Of a DNA stretch of 64,000 nucleotides, positions 52,645 to 61,045 are shown piece by piece. A program made the translations under genes and the position numbers. The DNA comes from Panacagrimonas sp041603235. GTDB lineage: Bacteria > Pseudomonadota > Gammaproteobacteria > Nevskiales > Nevskiaceae. The first letter of the stretch is position 1, and the number at the start of each line of letters is the position of its first letter. The stretch is taken from positions 124,001-188,000 of the forward strand of contig JBFIES010000001.1 of the NCBI GenBank assembly GCA_041603235.1, written 5' to 3'. The notes below the pieces were generated by a model, which was not told the DNA's origin, searched no databases, and worked only from the letters and a program-made list of their open reading frames with translations.

Positions 52645-53997
52645 ATGAAAAGAAATCTGATCGTTGCAGCCATGGCCGCTGCATTTACCGCCTCCAGCTG
52701 GGCAGCTGTTTCACCCGAACAGGCAGCCGCGCTGGGTACCACGCTAACCCCCATGGGCGCGGAGAAAGCCGGTAACGCGGCCGGCACCATCCCCGAGTGG
52801 ACCGGCGGACTCACAGAACCTGTCGCGGGCTTCAAACCCGGGGGGCACTATCCCGACCCGTACCCGACGGACAAGCCGAAGTTCACCATCGACGCCAGCA
52901 ACATGGCGCAGTACAAGGCCAATCTTTCGCCTGGTCAGATGGCGCTGATGGAGCGTTATCCGAACTGGAAGATGAAGGTCTACCCGACCCGGCGCAGCGC
53001 CGCGTTTCCTCAAGGCATCTATGACGAGACCCGTGCCAACGCAACCAAGGTGAAACTGGTGGAGCCCGGCGTTGGATTTACGGGAACCACCGGTGGGACG
53101 CCTTTCCCCATTCCGCAGAATGGACTGGAAGTGATATGGAACCACATCACGTCCTACAAGGGTGATACCTACCGTACTTCCTGGTCGCAAGCACCGGTCA
53201 CACAGGGAGGCGATTACAATCTGGTGAGCTTTGATTACGAGTTTGACTTCGTCTACTCGCATCAGGGCAAGCGTCCGGAGGAACGTGAGGACAATCTCCT
53301 GTTCTACTTCCTGCAGATCATCACGGCTCCATCACGACTGGCCGGCGGACTGTTGCTGGTACACGAATTTGCCGATCAGGTCACGCAACCGCGCAAGGCC
53401 TGGACCTATAACCCCGGCCAGCGACGCGTCCGCCTTGCCCCCAATGTGTCCTATGACAACCCGGGAACCGCGGCCGATGGTTTGCGTACAAACGATGATT
53501 TCTTCATGTACAACGGTGCGACCGATCGCTACGACTGGAAGCTCATCGGCAAGAAGGAAATGTACGTCCCCTACAACAGCTATGTGATCAATGGCCCGAC
53601 GCTCAAGGTCAAGGATGTACTGCGGGCTGGCCACGTGAACCCCGAACCTGCGCGCTACGAGTTGCATCGCGTATGGCAGGTCGAGGCCACCGTCAAACCG
53701 GGCACCTCGCATCTGTACAAGAAGCGCGTGTTCTACATCGATGAGGACAGCTGGAATATTGTTGTCCAGGACAAGTACGACAATCGCGACCAGCTCTGGC
53801 GGGTAGATGAACTGCACACTACCCAGTTCTACGATGTGCCAATGCTGTACGCCGGTCTGGAGGTCAAGCATGACCTGCAGTCAGGCCGCTACATCGCTTT
53901 GTCGCTGCGTAACGAAGAAACCACGGTCTATGACCGCGTTCCGCTGACGCCTTCGGATTTCACTCCGGATGCCCTGCGCAGCAAGGGTCGCAGATAG
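52645..53997 (+). CDS. DUF1329 periplasmic protein
   Basis: This 450-residue protein has a signal peptide (KRNLIVAAMAAAFTASSWAA). GAEKAGNAAGTIPEWTGG near residue 38 is the DUF1329 opening, with PYPTDKPKFTIDASN, IMERYPNWKM-like ALMERYPNWKMKVYPTRR and KRVFYIDEDSWNIVVQDKYD following. The C-terminal half resembles lipoprotein-carrier (LolA/LolB-like) folds, so carrying a hydrophobic ligand to or from the partner barrel is plausible but unproven. The ATG at 52645 has GGAG upstream. The gene is 28 bases after the DUF1302 gene. Confidence 0.88.
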   Translation: MKRNLIVAAMAAAFTASSWAAVSPEQAAALGTTLTPMGAEKAGNAAGTIPEWTGGLTEPVAGFKPGGHYPDPYPTDKPKFTIDASNMAQYKANLSPGQMALMERYPNWKMKVYPTRRSAAFPQGIYDETRANATKVKLVEPGVGFTGTTGGTPFPIPQNGLEVIWNHITSYKGDTYRTSWSQAPVTQGGDYNLVSFDYEFDFVYSHQGKRPEEREDNLLFYFLQIITAPSRLAGGLLLVHEFADQVTQPRKAWTYNPGQRRVRLAPNVSYDNPGTAADGLRTNDDFFMYNGATDRYDWKLIGKKEMYVPYNSYVINGPTLKVKDVLRAGHVNPEPARYELHRVWQVEATVKPGTSHLYKKRVFYIDEDSWNIVVQDKYDNRDQLWRVDELHTTQFYDVPMLYAGLEVKHDLQSGRYIALSLRNEETTVYDRVPLTPSDFTPDALRSKGRR

Positions 53998-54011
53998 TAC
54001 GTTGATGCCAG

Positions 54012-54045
54012 GCCCCCGGCGCAATCGCGCCGGGGGCTTTTTTTT
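54012..54045 (+). terminator. Intrinsic terminator of the DUF1302/DUF1329 operon
   Basis: A perfect 11-bp G+C stem (GCCCCCGGCGC and complement, 54012-54022 and 54027-54037) with loop AATC runs into eight T. It lies 14 bases after the DUF1329 stop. Confidence 0.95.
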
Positions 54046-54127
54046 GCCAGCCGCATTTGTCTCTACCGTCCTTTCGTGAACCGGGGAGATCGTCTAACGT
54101 CGCTCTGGTGAAAAACAGTATCTGGAT

Positions 54128-54982
54128 ATGAATATTCCCGACACCGACGATAATCGTCGTCCGAGCTTGCGCGAGCGTCTGGCAAAACGCTTTGTTACGC
54201 CCGATGTAGAGGAGATGGTCGACAAGGTCCCCAAACAGGTGGGCAGCTTCGGCTATGACGCCTGGGGCTATGACGAGTCCAGGGTCAAACTCGGCGCCGG
54301 CCTGACCAAGGCGCTCTACGAGCGGTATTTTCATGTCAGCGCACACGGCCTGGAAAACATCCCACCAAAGGGTCGCGTCCTGATCATCGGCAATCACAGC
54401 GGGCAGCTGCCAATGGACGGCATGCTGGTTGGCTACGCGATGCTCTCCAACGCCATTGCCCCCCGTGCGCCTCGGGCAATGATGGAACGATTCCTGCCGG
54501 GCGTCCCTTTCCTGGGCAATATGCTGAACAGCATCGGGGCCGTCGTCGGTGATCCGGTCAATTGCGCGAGGATGCTCGAAGCCGAAGAGGCGATCATCGT
54601 GTTTCCAGAGGGCGCCCGCGGTTCCGGAAAGCCCTACCGAAAGCGCTACCAATTACAAAAATTCGGCAAGGGCTTTCTGCATCTGGCGATGACGCACCAG
54701 GCGCCAATCATTCCGGTAGGGATCGTGGGATGTGAAGAAACCATGCCATCGCTGGGCAATATCAAACCACTAGCCAGGCTGCTTGGCATTCCCTACGTTC
54801 CCCTTGTTCCGTCCCTGCTTCCCCTGCCGGCACGGGTGTCACTGCATTTCGGCAAACCCATCAGATTTGATGCAGAACCCTGCTCAGAGCAGGAAATCAG
54901 TTCCAGGGTGGAGCACGTCAAGGACGCCATTGCCGACCTGATTGATGAGGGGCTCGCCCAGCGAACCCGGAAATATTTCTGA
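54128..54982 (+). CDS. PlsC-like lysophospholipid acyltransferase
   Basis: This 284-residue protein has acyltransferase motif I as NHSGQLPMDG (His90, Asp97, a longer spacing than the usual HxxxxD, as in the MGAT-like branch) and motif III FPEGARGSGKPYRKRY (160 on). A further PIIPVGIVGCEETMPSL gives motif IV. Such enzymes transfer acyl groups to lysophospholipids or other alcohols. The acceptor is unknown. It overlaps the following SDR gene by one base (TGATG), so the two act in one unit. It starts after the terminator and so has its own promoter. Confidence 0.87.
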   Translation: MNIPDTDDNRRPSLRERLAKRFVTPDVEEMVDKVPKQVGSFGYDAWGYDESRVKLGAGLTKALYERYFHVSAHGLENIPPKGRVLIIGNHSGQLPMDGMLVGYAMLSNAIAPRAPRAMMERFLPGVPFLGNMLNSIGAVVGDPVNCARMLEAEEAIIVFPEGARGSGKPYRKRYQLQKFGKGFLHLAMTHQAPIIPVGIVGCEETMPSLGNIKPLARLLGIPYVPLVPSLLPLPARVSLHFGKPIRFDAEPCSEQEISSRVEHVKDAIADLIDEGLAQRTRKYF

Positions 54983-55965
54983 TGGCCACTTCAATACAAC
55001 GCAAGCCAGATCGCAGGAAAGCCTCACTGAAAACCGTACTCGTCACAGGTGCCGCGGGCGCCCTGGCGCGCCGCGTCATGGCAAAGCTGCACGGCAAGTA
55101 CAAAGTGGTGGCGGTAGATTTTCGTCATCAGGTAGAGACGGACGCCGGGATTCCTTCATACAAAGTCGAGATTCACAAACGCGACTTCGAGGACATCTTT
55201 CGCGAACACAAGATTGACGCTGTCCTGCATATCGGTCGCATCTTTCCACATGAATCGGATCGGGCCCGCCGTTACAACTCGAATGTGCTGGGAACACGAA
55301 AACTGCTGGACCTGGCAAAGAAATACAAAGTCGGACAGGTGCTGATTCATTCCACGCATCTGGTCTACGGGGCATCTCCCTACAACCCCGCCCTGCTGGA
55401 TGAGAATTCTCCACTGAAGGCCAGTGGCGTCACACAGGACCTGGTTGATTCTGTCGAAGTGGAATCACTGGCCAACATCTACATGTGGAAACATCCGGAG
55501 CTCAACATCACGATTCTGAGATCCTGCAATATTCTGGGACCAGGCGTTCGAAACACCATGTCCCTGCTCTTGTCCCGCTCCCTGGCGCCGACGCTTCTGG
55601 GATTCTCGCCGATGATGCAGTTCATGCATGTGGAAGATGCAGCGGAAGCATTGGTGCAGGCTTTCGAACAAAACAAACCGGGAATCTATAACGTTGCCCC
55701 GGACGATTACGTCGCTTACCAGAACGCCGTTCGTGCCTGCGGTTGCAGAGCGCTTCCGGTACCGTCGGTTCCAGCCGTGTTGCCTCGCTTCTGGAGTTCT
55801 GTACTCAACTGGAACTCGTTTTTCCCGGCGTATTTGCTCAATTACTTCAAGTACCCGGTCATCATTGATGGTGCGCTGTTTCGCGACACCTTCGGCTGGC
55901 GGGCAAGACACAGCTTGAACGAGATTTTCGGCTACTACCGGAAGCAGAAGCAGATCGGAAACTGA
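54982..55965 (+). CDS. Atypical NAD(P)-dependent SDR/epimerase-family protein
   Basis: This 327-residue Rossmann protein begins with VLVTGAAGALARRVMAKLHG (TGxxGxxA) and VVAVDFRH, with HIGRIFPHESDRARRYNSNV and the HSTHLVYGASP block of extended SDRs. The catalytic YxxxK is missing: the equivalent region reads DLVDSVEVESLANIYMW. It may therefore bind nucleotide without normal oxidoreductase activity, or use another mechanism. MQFMHVEDAAEALVQAFEQN is conserved. It is coupled to the acyltransferase, suggesting a lipid-modification pair. Confidence 0.83.
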   Translation: MATSIQRKPDRRKASLKTVLVTGAAGALARRVMAKLHGKYKVVAVDFRHQVETDAGIPSYKVEIHKRDFEDIFREHKIDAVLHIGRIFPHESDRARRYNSNVLGTRKLLDLAKKYKVGQVLIHSTHLVYGASPYNPALLDENSPLKASGVTQDLVDSVEVESLANIYMWKHPELNITILRSCNILGPGVRNTMSLLLSRSLAPTLLGFSPMMQFMHVEDAAEALVQAFEQNKPGIYNVAPDDYVAYQNAVRACGCRALPVPSVPAVLPRFWSSVLNWNSFFPAYLLNYFKYPVIIDGALFRDTFGWRARHSLNEIFGYYRKQKQIGN

Positions 55966-56083
55966 TGCGCTGATACTTGGGGGCCTCGCGGCTCGTACTA
56001 TCAGGCTCATAGCTGAAATTCATTTCCAGTCCGGGCCGCATCCGGATAATCTGGACCTCTGTTTTTTAAAGAGGGAAGCATCC

Positions 56084-56578
56084 ATGCCAAAAAAAACCAA
56101 GGAAAAATCAGCTCGGATCGACATCGGAATCAGCGTCCAGGGCCGTAAGGCGATTGCCGACGGCCTGTCGCGTCTGCTGGCCGATGAGTACACGCTCTAC
56201 CTGAAGACGCACAATTTTCACTGGAATGTGACCGGCCCCATGTTCAACACCCTGCACCTCATGTTTGAGGGGCATTACATGGAAGCGGCAACGGCAGTTG
56301 ACGAGATCGCCGAACGAATTCGCGCACTGGGTTCGCCTGCGCCAGGCACCTACAAGCAGTACGCCGCACTGTCTTCGATCAAGGAAACCGAAGGCGTACC
56401 CGAAGCCATGGAAATGGTGCGGCTGCTGGTCAAGGGTCACGAGGCCTGCGCCAAGACCGCGCGTGATATCTTTCCAAAGGTCGATGCTGCAAGCGACGAA
56501 CCCACCGCCGACCTGTTGACGCAGAGAATGCAGGTCCACGAGAAGACTGCATGGATGCTGCGCTCACTGCTGGAGTAA
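56084..56578 (+). CDS. dps: Dps-family DNA-protecting ferritin
   Basis: This 164-residue four-helix protein has the Dps ferroxidase pattern LKTHNFHWNVTGPMFNTLHL (His and Trp of the dimer-interface iron site), followed by MFEGHYMEAATAVDEIAERI (Glu/Asp ligands). The N-terminus is lysine-rich (MPKKTKEKSARID), as in Dps proteins that bind DNA. It stores iron and protects DNA from peroxide. AGAGGGA lies upstream of the ATG. Its end overlaps the next start by 28 bases. Confidence 0.95.
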   Translation: MPKKTKEKSARIDIGISVQGRKAIADGLSRLLADEYTLYLKTHNFHWNVTGPMFNTLHLMFEGHYMEAATAVDEIAERIRALGSPAPGTYKQYAALSSIKETEGVPEAMEMVRLLVKGHEACAKTARDIFPKVDAASDEPTADLLTQRMQVHEKTAWMLRSLLE

Positions 56579-57582
56579 ACAGAGGTTCAGGCGACAAGCC
56601 TGCCGGGACCGGCGCACTGCTTCTCGCAGTGCGCCGGCTCAAGGTTCACTACCAGGCAAACAGCACGTGGCCTTGGCAAAAGCCGCATTCGGTCCGGGCT
56701 GTTGATGACGTAGATTTCAATCTGGCCCAGGGTGAAACCCTTGGCATTGTCGGTGAGTCCGGATGCGGAAAGTCCACGCTGGCGAGAGCGCTGGCGGGTT
56801 TGCAGCCAGTTACGTCAGGCGGCATCAGCTACCAAGGCCAGAACATTGCACGTCTGGATGAGAAGGCCTGGCGGCCAATCCGCCGGGATATCCAGATGGT
56901 GTTTCAGGATCCGCTCGCCTCGCTGGATCCGCGCATGTCCATCGGCGCCAGCATCGCCGAACCACTTGAAGCCCTTTACCCTGAACTCAGCCGCTCGGAA
57001 CGCGAATCGCGAGTGCGCGAAATGCTGGAAAAAGTCGGGCTGTCAGCGGCGCTGTATAACCGCTATCCACATGAATTCTCCGGCGGACAATGCCAGCGTG
57101 TCGGCATTGCCCGCGCACTAATCGTCCGCCCCAAGATTCTGATTTGCGATGAGCCGGTCTCCGCGCTGGATGTCTCTGTTCAGGCGCAGATCGTGAATCT
57201 GCTCGCGGACCTGCAGGCCGAGTACGGCTTGTCGATGATCTTCATTGCCCATGATCTGGCGGTGGTGCGCCATATCAGCCAGCGAGTGCTGGTGATGTAT
57301 TTGGGCAAAGTCATGGAGCAGGCGTCGCGCGACACCCTGTTCGAAACACCGGTGCATCCTTATACGCGCGCCCTGCTAGCCGCCGTACCCGGCGCGCAAT
57401 CCGAACGGGCAGAGCCCTTGAAGGGCGAAATTCCAAGTCCGTCGAATCCTCCCCCAGGCTGCGTCTTTGTTACCCGCTGCCCAATCGCAGACCCGCACTG
57501 CTCACGCCATGCGCCGGTGCTGACGCGCAGTGCCCACGGCGGCTTCTCAGCCTGTCACTTCACGATCCAGGGTGCCAACTGA
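56551..57582 (+). CDS. Oligo/dipeptide ABC transporter ATPase, DppF/OppF-like
   Basis: This 343-residue ATPase has Walker A GESGCGKSTLAR, Q-loop VFQDPLASLDPRM, signature FSGGQCQRVGIARAL, Walker B ILICDEPVSALDVSVQAQ and the C-terminal peptide-transporter extension HPYTRALLAAVPGAQ with the cysteine pattern CVFVTRCPIADPHC. It belongs to the DppF/OppF class. No permease, DppD or binding protein is next to it, so it must work with subunits encoded elsewhere, or has lost its partners. The first 25 residues (to GTGALLLAVRR) are atypical; a start at GTG 56627 is possible. Confidence 0.9.
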   Translation: MDAALTAGVNRGSGDKPAGTGALLLAVRRLKVHYQANSTWPWQKPHSVRAVDDVDFNLAQGETLGIVGESGCGKSTLARALAGLQPVTSGGISYQGQNIARLDEKAWRPIRRDIQMVFQDPLASLDPRMSIGASIAEPLEALYPELSRSERESRVREMLEKVGLSAALYNRYPHEFSGGQCQRVGIARALIVRPKILICDEPVSALDVSVQAQIVNLLADLQAEYGLSMIFIAHDLAVVRHISQRVLVMYLGKVMEQASRDTLFETPVHPYTRALLAAVPGAQSERAEPLKGEIPSPSNPPPGCVFVTRCPIADPHCSRHAPVLTRSAHGGFSACHFTIQGAN

Positions 57583-57596
57583 GCGCTTCCAGTGCT

Positions 57597-58376
57597 CTAG
57601 CCACACTTGGGCTTGCGCCCTTGCCCCAGTGCTTTGACGTACAGATCCAGTGCCGCTGGCATACGGCGATTCAGGTCGTTGATGCGCGTTGAGTCCGAGG
57701 GATGCGTGGAAAGAATTTCCGGTGGCTTGGCACCGCCCTGTGCGGACATGTTCTGCCATAACTGCACCGATGCACGCGGATCAAAGCCCGCCTTTGCCAT
57801 CAGGTCCAGCCCCAGAAGATCGCCTTCGGATTCATGACTGCGCGAATAGGGCAGCAGAAACAGGGCGTTCACACCCAACCCGTAAAGCTGGCCGATTCCG
57901 TAGACCGAGGCGATGGCACCACCAATCTGCGCCGGGATATTGGCCGAGGCGCGTTCCGCCGAGTGACGTGCGAGCACGTGGGCGACCTCGTGCCCGATGA
58001 CAGATGCCAGTTGGTCCTGCGTATTGGCCACCTTGAGCAATCCGGTGAATACGCCGATCTTGCCGCCCGGCAAGGCAAAGGCATTGACGTCATCGCTGGC
58101 AAATACGCCGACCTCCCAGCTGTCTGGCACTGCCAGCTCACCCGGCTCCTTCAGGTTGGGGACCTGCGCGGTAATGTGATTTGAGACGCACCGCACATAC
58201 TGGATCTGGCTGCGATTGGTCGATTGCGGAAGCTCCTTCTGCATCTGCTGAAAGGAGGCAATGCCCTGCGCATTGATCGACTCGTCCGACACCAGAATAA
58301 ATTGCTTCCGGCCCAGCGGAGAGGTGGCACAGGCTGTCACGATCACGCAGGCGGCGGCGATGGCAATTCGATACAT
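57597..58376 (-). CDS. M48-family metalloprotease lipoprotein
   Basis: This 259-residue protein starts with a lipoprotein signal (RIAIAAACVIVTAC, lipobox Cys16). The protease domain has HEVAHVLARHSAERA (HExxH at 129-133) and ESEGDLLGLDLMAKAGFDP (third zinc ligand Glu). It is a LoiP/YcaL/BepA-like quality-control protease of the envelope, anchored to the inner or outer membrane. No C-terminal TPR domain as in BepA is present, so it is the short LoiP type. Convergent with the DppF gene and divergent from the DUF4864 gene. Confidence 0.9.
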   Translation of the reverse strand: MYRIAIAAACVIVTACATSPLGRKQFILVSDESINAQGIASFQQMQKELPQSTNRSQIQYVRCVSNHITAQVPNLKEPGELAVPDSWEVGVFASDDVNAFALPGGKIGVFTGLLKVANTQDQLASVIGHEVAHVLARHSAERASANIPAQIGGAIASVYGIGQLYGLGVNALFLLPYSRSHESEGDLLGLDLMAKAGFDPRASVQLWQNMSAQGGAKPPEILSTHPSDSTRINDLNRRMPAALDLYVKALGQGRKPKCG

Positions 58377-58401
58377 ATCAGGGTCCGTCAGAATCAGTTA
58401 T

Positions 58402-58429
58402 GGCGGGGATATTACCCAACATCCCCGCC
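58402..58429. other. Perfect 9-bp inverted repeat in a divergent promoter region
   Basis: GGCGGGGAT and ATCCCCGCC (58402-58410, 58421-58429) flank a ten-base spacer. It sits 25 bases before the M48 start, between divergent genes, so it may be an operator or an mRNA hairpin. No T tract follows. Confidence 0.5.
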
Positions 58430-58533
58430 CCGCCGCTTGAATGCCTCATGAACACGCCCCCTGAACAAGCCTGTGCATCTTCCTAGTGCCTCGCAGCGTA
58501 TGTTCTACCGTTCCTGTACACGAGTAACCGAGC

Positions 58534-59031
58534 ATGTCCCTATTACGCACTATCGCCTTCTCCCTGGTTCTGGCAGGACTATCGCCTCTTGCTCTGGCTC
58601 AGGCGCCTTTGGCACCGTCGGCGGATCTGGACCCCCCCGAGGTGGTTGCGTCGATGCTCAGTGCGCTGAAGAAAAATTCGGATGAGGGGATTGCAGAGCT
58701 GTATTCGTTCTCTTCACCAGAGAATCGCGAACGAACCGGGCCGCTGGCCAGCTTCGAGCAGCTGATCCGTCAGGGCTTTCCTGATCTTCTTGGCCACCGC
58801 GACGCCCGTATGGCACCCCCACTCATGGATCAGGGGCGCGCGATGATACCGGTGCAGGTGCAGACCAGCACAGGCGAGATGTCCGAGTACATATTCCTAC
58901 TCTCTCAACAGAGCATTCCGGAATGCGATGGCTGCTGGATGGCTGACGCGGTGTTCAGCCCGGAGGCACTGCAGGGGCCATCACCTGGATTGAAACCGAG
59001 CCAGGAGCAGCCCGGTGAAAACCCGGCTTGA
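58534..59031 (+). CDS. DUF4864-like periplasmic protein
   Basis: This 165-residue protein has a signal peptide (LRTIAFSLVLAGLSPLALAQ). The mature part contains DPPEVVASMLSALKKNSDEG, AELYSFSSPENRERTGPLAS and PVQVQTSTGEMSEYIFLLSQ, an NTF2-like layout that fits DUF4864. The tail is Pro/Glu/Gln-rich and probably disordered. Function is unknown. The gene is convergent with the retropepsin-like gene. Confidence 0.75.
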   Translation: MSLLRTIAFSLVLAGLSPLALAQAPLAPSADLDPPEVVASMLSALKKNSDEGIAELYSFSSPENRERTGPLASFEQLIRQGFPDLLGHRDARMAPPLMDQGRAMIPVQVQTSTGEMSEYIFLLSQQSIPECDGCWMADAVFSPEALQGPSPGLKPSQEQPGENPA

Positions 59032-59097
59032 GGCCCGACAAGAGCCAATAAGCGCTGGCATCGAAAGCGGCGCGGAGTATCTGCGCCACCAGAAACC

Positions 59098-59589
59098 CTA
59101 CGAGCCGGCCTCCAGAATCAGCTCGTCTCCCTTTTTCTGGAAGTCGAGGTGGCGCAGGAAGCTCATGCCGAGCAGGATCTCGGTATCGCCCGCAGCGGGA
59201 ATGATGACGCCATCGATGTCGCGCAATTCAATTCCGCCGATGCTGATGCGCTCAAGATGCGTGGCATAAGCAACCGTAGGACCCGCCGCAGTCAGGGCTT
59301 GTATGGCCATCCCCCGTTCCAGACCGAGGCGTTCGGCTGTGGCCGCCGGGATAGCCACACTGTCCGCACCGGTATCAATCAGGAAAGTGACTGGCTGGGA
59401 ATTGATCAGACCGGGAACCACATACTGGCGGCTTCCATTGCGTTCCAGCACCACGCGCTGAGGACCTTGCGGCCCCGAGGCAATGGCCTGATTGGGGTTG
59501 TTACGCCGCTCGATGACGGTGTTGAAGCCGTAGGTCATCAAGGCCAGGATGGCGCCGAAGCTGAGCAACAGGGGAAACATCGATCGCAT
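59098..59589 (-). CDS. Membrane-anchored retropepsin-like aspartic protease
   Basis: This 163-residue protein (start at 59589) has one N-terminal membrane helix (MFPLLLSFGAILALMTYGFN) and a clan-AA retropepsin domain with FLIDTGADSVAIP (Asp72) and ILLGMSFLRHLDF. Active enzymes are homodimers. This matches the TIGR02281 family of periplasmic aspartyl proteases. Natural substrates are unknown. An upstream extension to 59697 overlaps cysS and is unlikely. The gene starts 16 bases after the cysS stop and is probably co-transcribed. Confidence 0.87.
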   Translation of the reverse strand: MRSMFPLLLSFGAILALMTYGFNTVIERRNNPNQAIASGPQGPQRVVLERNGSRQYVVPGLINSQPVTFLIDTGADSVAIPAATAERLGLERGMAIQALTAAGPTVAYATHLERISIGGIELRDIDGVIIPAAGDTEILLGMSFLRHLDFQKKGDELILEAGS

Positions 59590-59605
59590 GTTTCCAGCCC
59601 CGATC

Positions 59606-60985
59606 TCAGGCGAAACGCCAGCGCTGACCATCCTTGGAGTCTTCAACCAGAACACCACGCGACTTGAGCAGATCGCGAATCCGGTCTGATTCGGCAAAAT
59701 CCTTGCCCTTTCTGGCCGCGGCGCGTTGCGCCAGCAGGTCTTCTATTTCAGCTTCGGACATCTGCTCGCTACCTGGGGGCGTCCAACCGAACCACTGTTC
59801 GGGTGTTTGTTGCAGCAGCCCGAGCAAGGCGCCGCAATTGAGCAGCCGCGCCTTGATACGCGAACGCTCTGCAGCATCGCCGCCCGCCCGATGGGCTTCG
59901 TGCGCAAGCTCAAACAGCTGCGCAAGCGCACCGGGGGTGTTCAGATCGTCGAGCAGGGCATCCATGAAAGCATCGTGTGCGGGCTCATTTTCGCTGGCCT
60001 GCACATCTGACAGTTCCCGCAGCGCGCCATAAAGCCGGTCCAGTTTTCTTCTGGCCTCGGTCAAGGCGTCTTCGGTCCAGTCCAGCGGCTGACGATAGTG
60101 CGCCGTTAGCAGCAGCAAACGCGCGGCCTCGCCCGGGACTTTCTTCAGAATTTCGCGTACCAGCAGGACATTTCCCAATGACTTGGACATCTTGGTGCTG
60201 TCCATGTTGAGAAAGCCGTTATGCAACCAGTAGCGTGAGAATGGCTTGCCGCCATGCGCGCACACGGACTGTGCAATCTCATTCTCGTGATGCGGAAAAA
60301 TCAGATCATGGCCGCCACCATGGATATCGATGGTATCTCCGAGAATGGTTTCAGCCATGGCAGAACACTCGATATGCCAACCCGGCCGTCCCCGACCCCA
60401 GGGCGATTCCCATCCCGGCTGCTCCGCACTTGATGGCTTCCACAGCACGAAGTCGCCCGCGTTCTGTTTGTAAGGGGCTACCTCAACGCGCGCGCCTGCC
60501 ATCAGGGACTGCGGGTCTCGCTTGGACAGCTGGCCGTAGTCGGCGTAGCTGGGCGTATGAAAGAGTACGTGCCCCTCTGCCTCGTAGGCATGTTTCGAGT
60601 CGATCAGCCGGGAAATCATGTCGATGATCTGCGGCAGATGCTGCGTGACCCGCGGTTCATGATCTGGCGGTGCAACTCCCAGCCCACCGAGATCTTCGTG
60701 ATACGCCTGCGCATATCGCTCGGCGATGACCTCAATGCCAACCCCTTCTTCAGCAGCCGCTTTGCCGATCTTGTCGTCAATATCCGTGATATTGCGTGCG
60801 TAGATCACCTTTGGAAACCGGGTGCGCAGAACCCTGGCCAGAACGTCGAAAACGACCGCCGGACGAGCATTGCCGATGTGCGCGTAGTTGTAGACCGTCG
60901 GGCCACATACATACATGGTGACGCAGGCGGGATCTTGCGGGACGAAGGTTTCCTTGCGACCGCTCAGGGTGTTGTGAAGCTGCAT
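59606..60985 (-). CDS. cysS: Cysteinyl-tRNA synthetase
   Basis: This 459-residue class-I synthetase charges tRNA-Cys. The HIGH motif appears as HIGN (36-39, VYNYAHIGNARPAVVFD), a known CysRS variant, and KMSKS as TKMSKSLGN near residue 265. Zinc-binding Cys at CGPTVYN, then HIECSAMAETILG and GGGHDLIFPHHENEIAQS, are conserved. It ends EDSKDGQRWRFA as usual. The retropepsin gene follows. Confidence 0.97.
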   Translation of the reverse strand: MQLHNTLSGRKETFVPQDPACVTMYVCGPTVYNYAHIGNARPAVVFDVLARVLRTRFPKVIYARNITDIDDKIGKAAAEEGVGIEVIAERYAQAYHEDLGGLGVAPPDHEPRVTQHLPQIIDMISRLIDSKHAYEAEGHVLFHTPSYADYGQLSKRDPQSLMAGARVEVAPYKQNAGDFVLWKPSSAEQPGWESPWGRGRPGWHIECSAMAETILGDTIDIHGGGHDLIFPHHENEIAQSVCAHGGKPFSRYWLHNGFLNMDSTKMSKSLGNVLLVREILKKVPGEAARLLLLTAHYRQPLDWTEDALTEARRKLDRLYGALRELSDVQASENEPAHDAFMDALLDDLNTPGALAQLFELAHEAHRAGGDAAERSRIKARLLNCGALLGLLQQTPEQWFGWTPPGSEQMSEAEIEDLLAQRAAARKGKDFAESDRIRDLLKSRGVLVEDSKDGQRWRFA

Positions 60986-61045
60986 CGAATTTCGGATCTG
61001 GATGGAATAATCGGATCAAGGATAACGGGCGCGGACGATGAAGTC

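Noticed and set aside
56551..56578. A frameshifted dps-dppF fusion
   Set aside because: Dps has its normal length and end, and the ATPase has a complete domain; the overlap is an ordinary gene overlap or a misplaced start.
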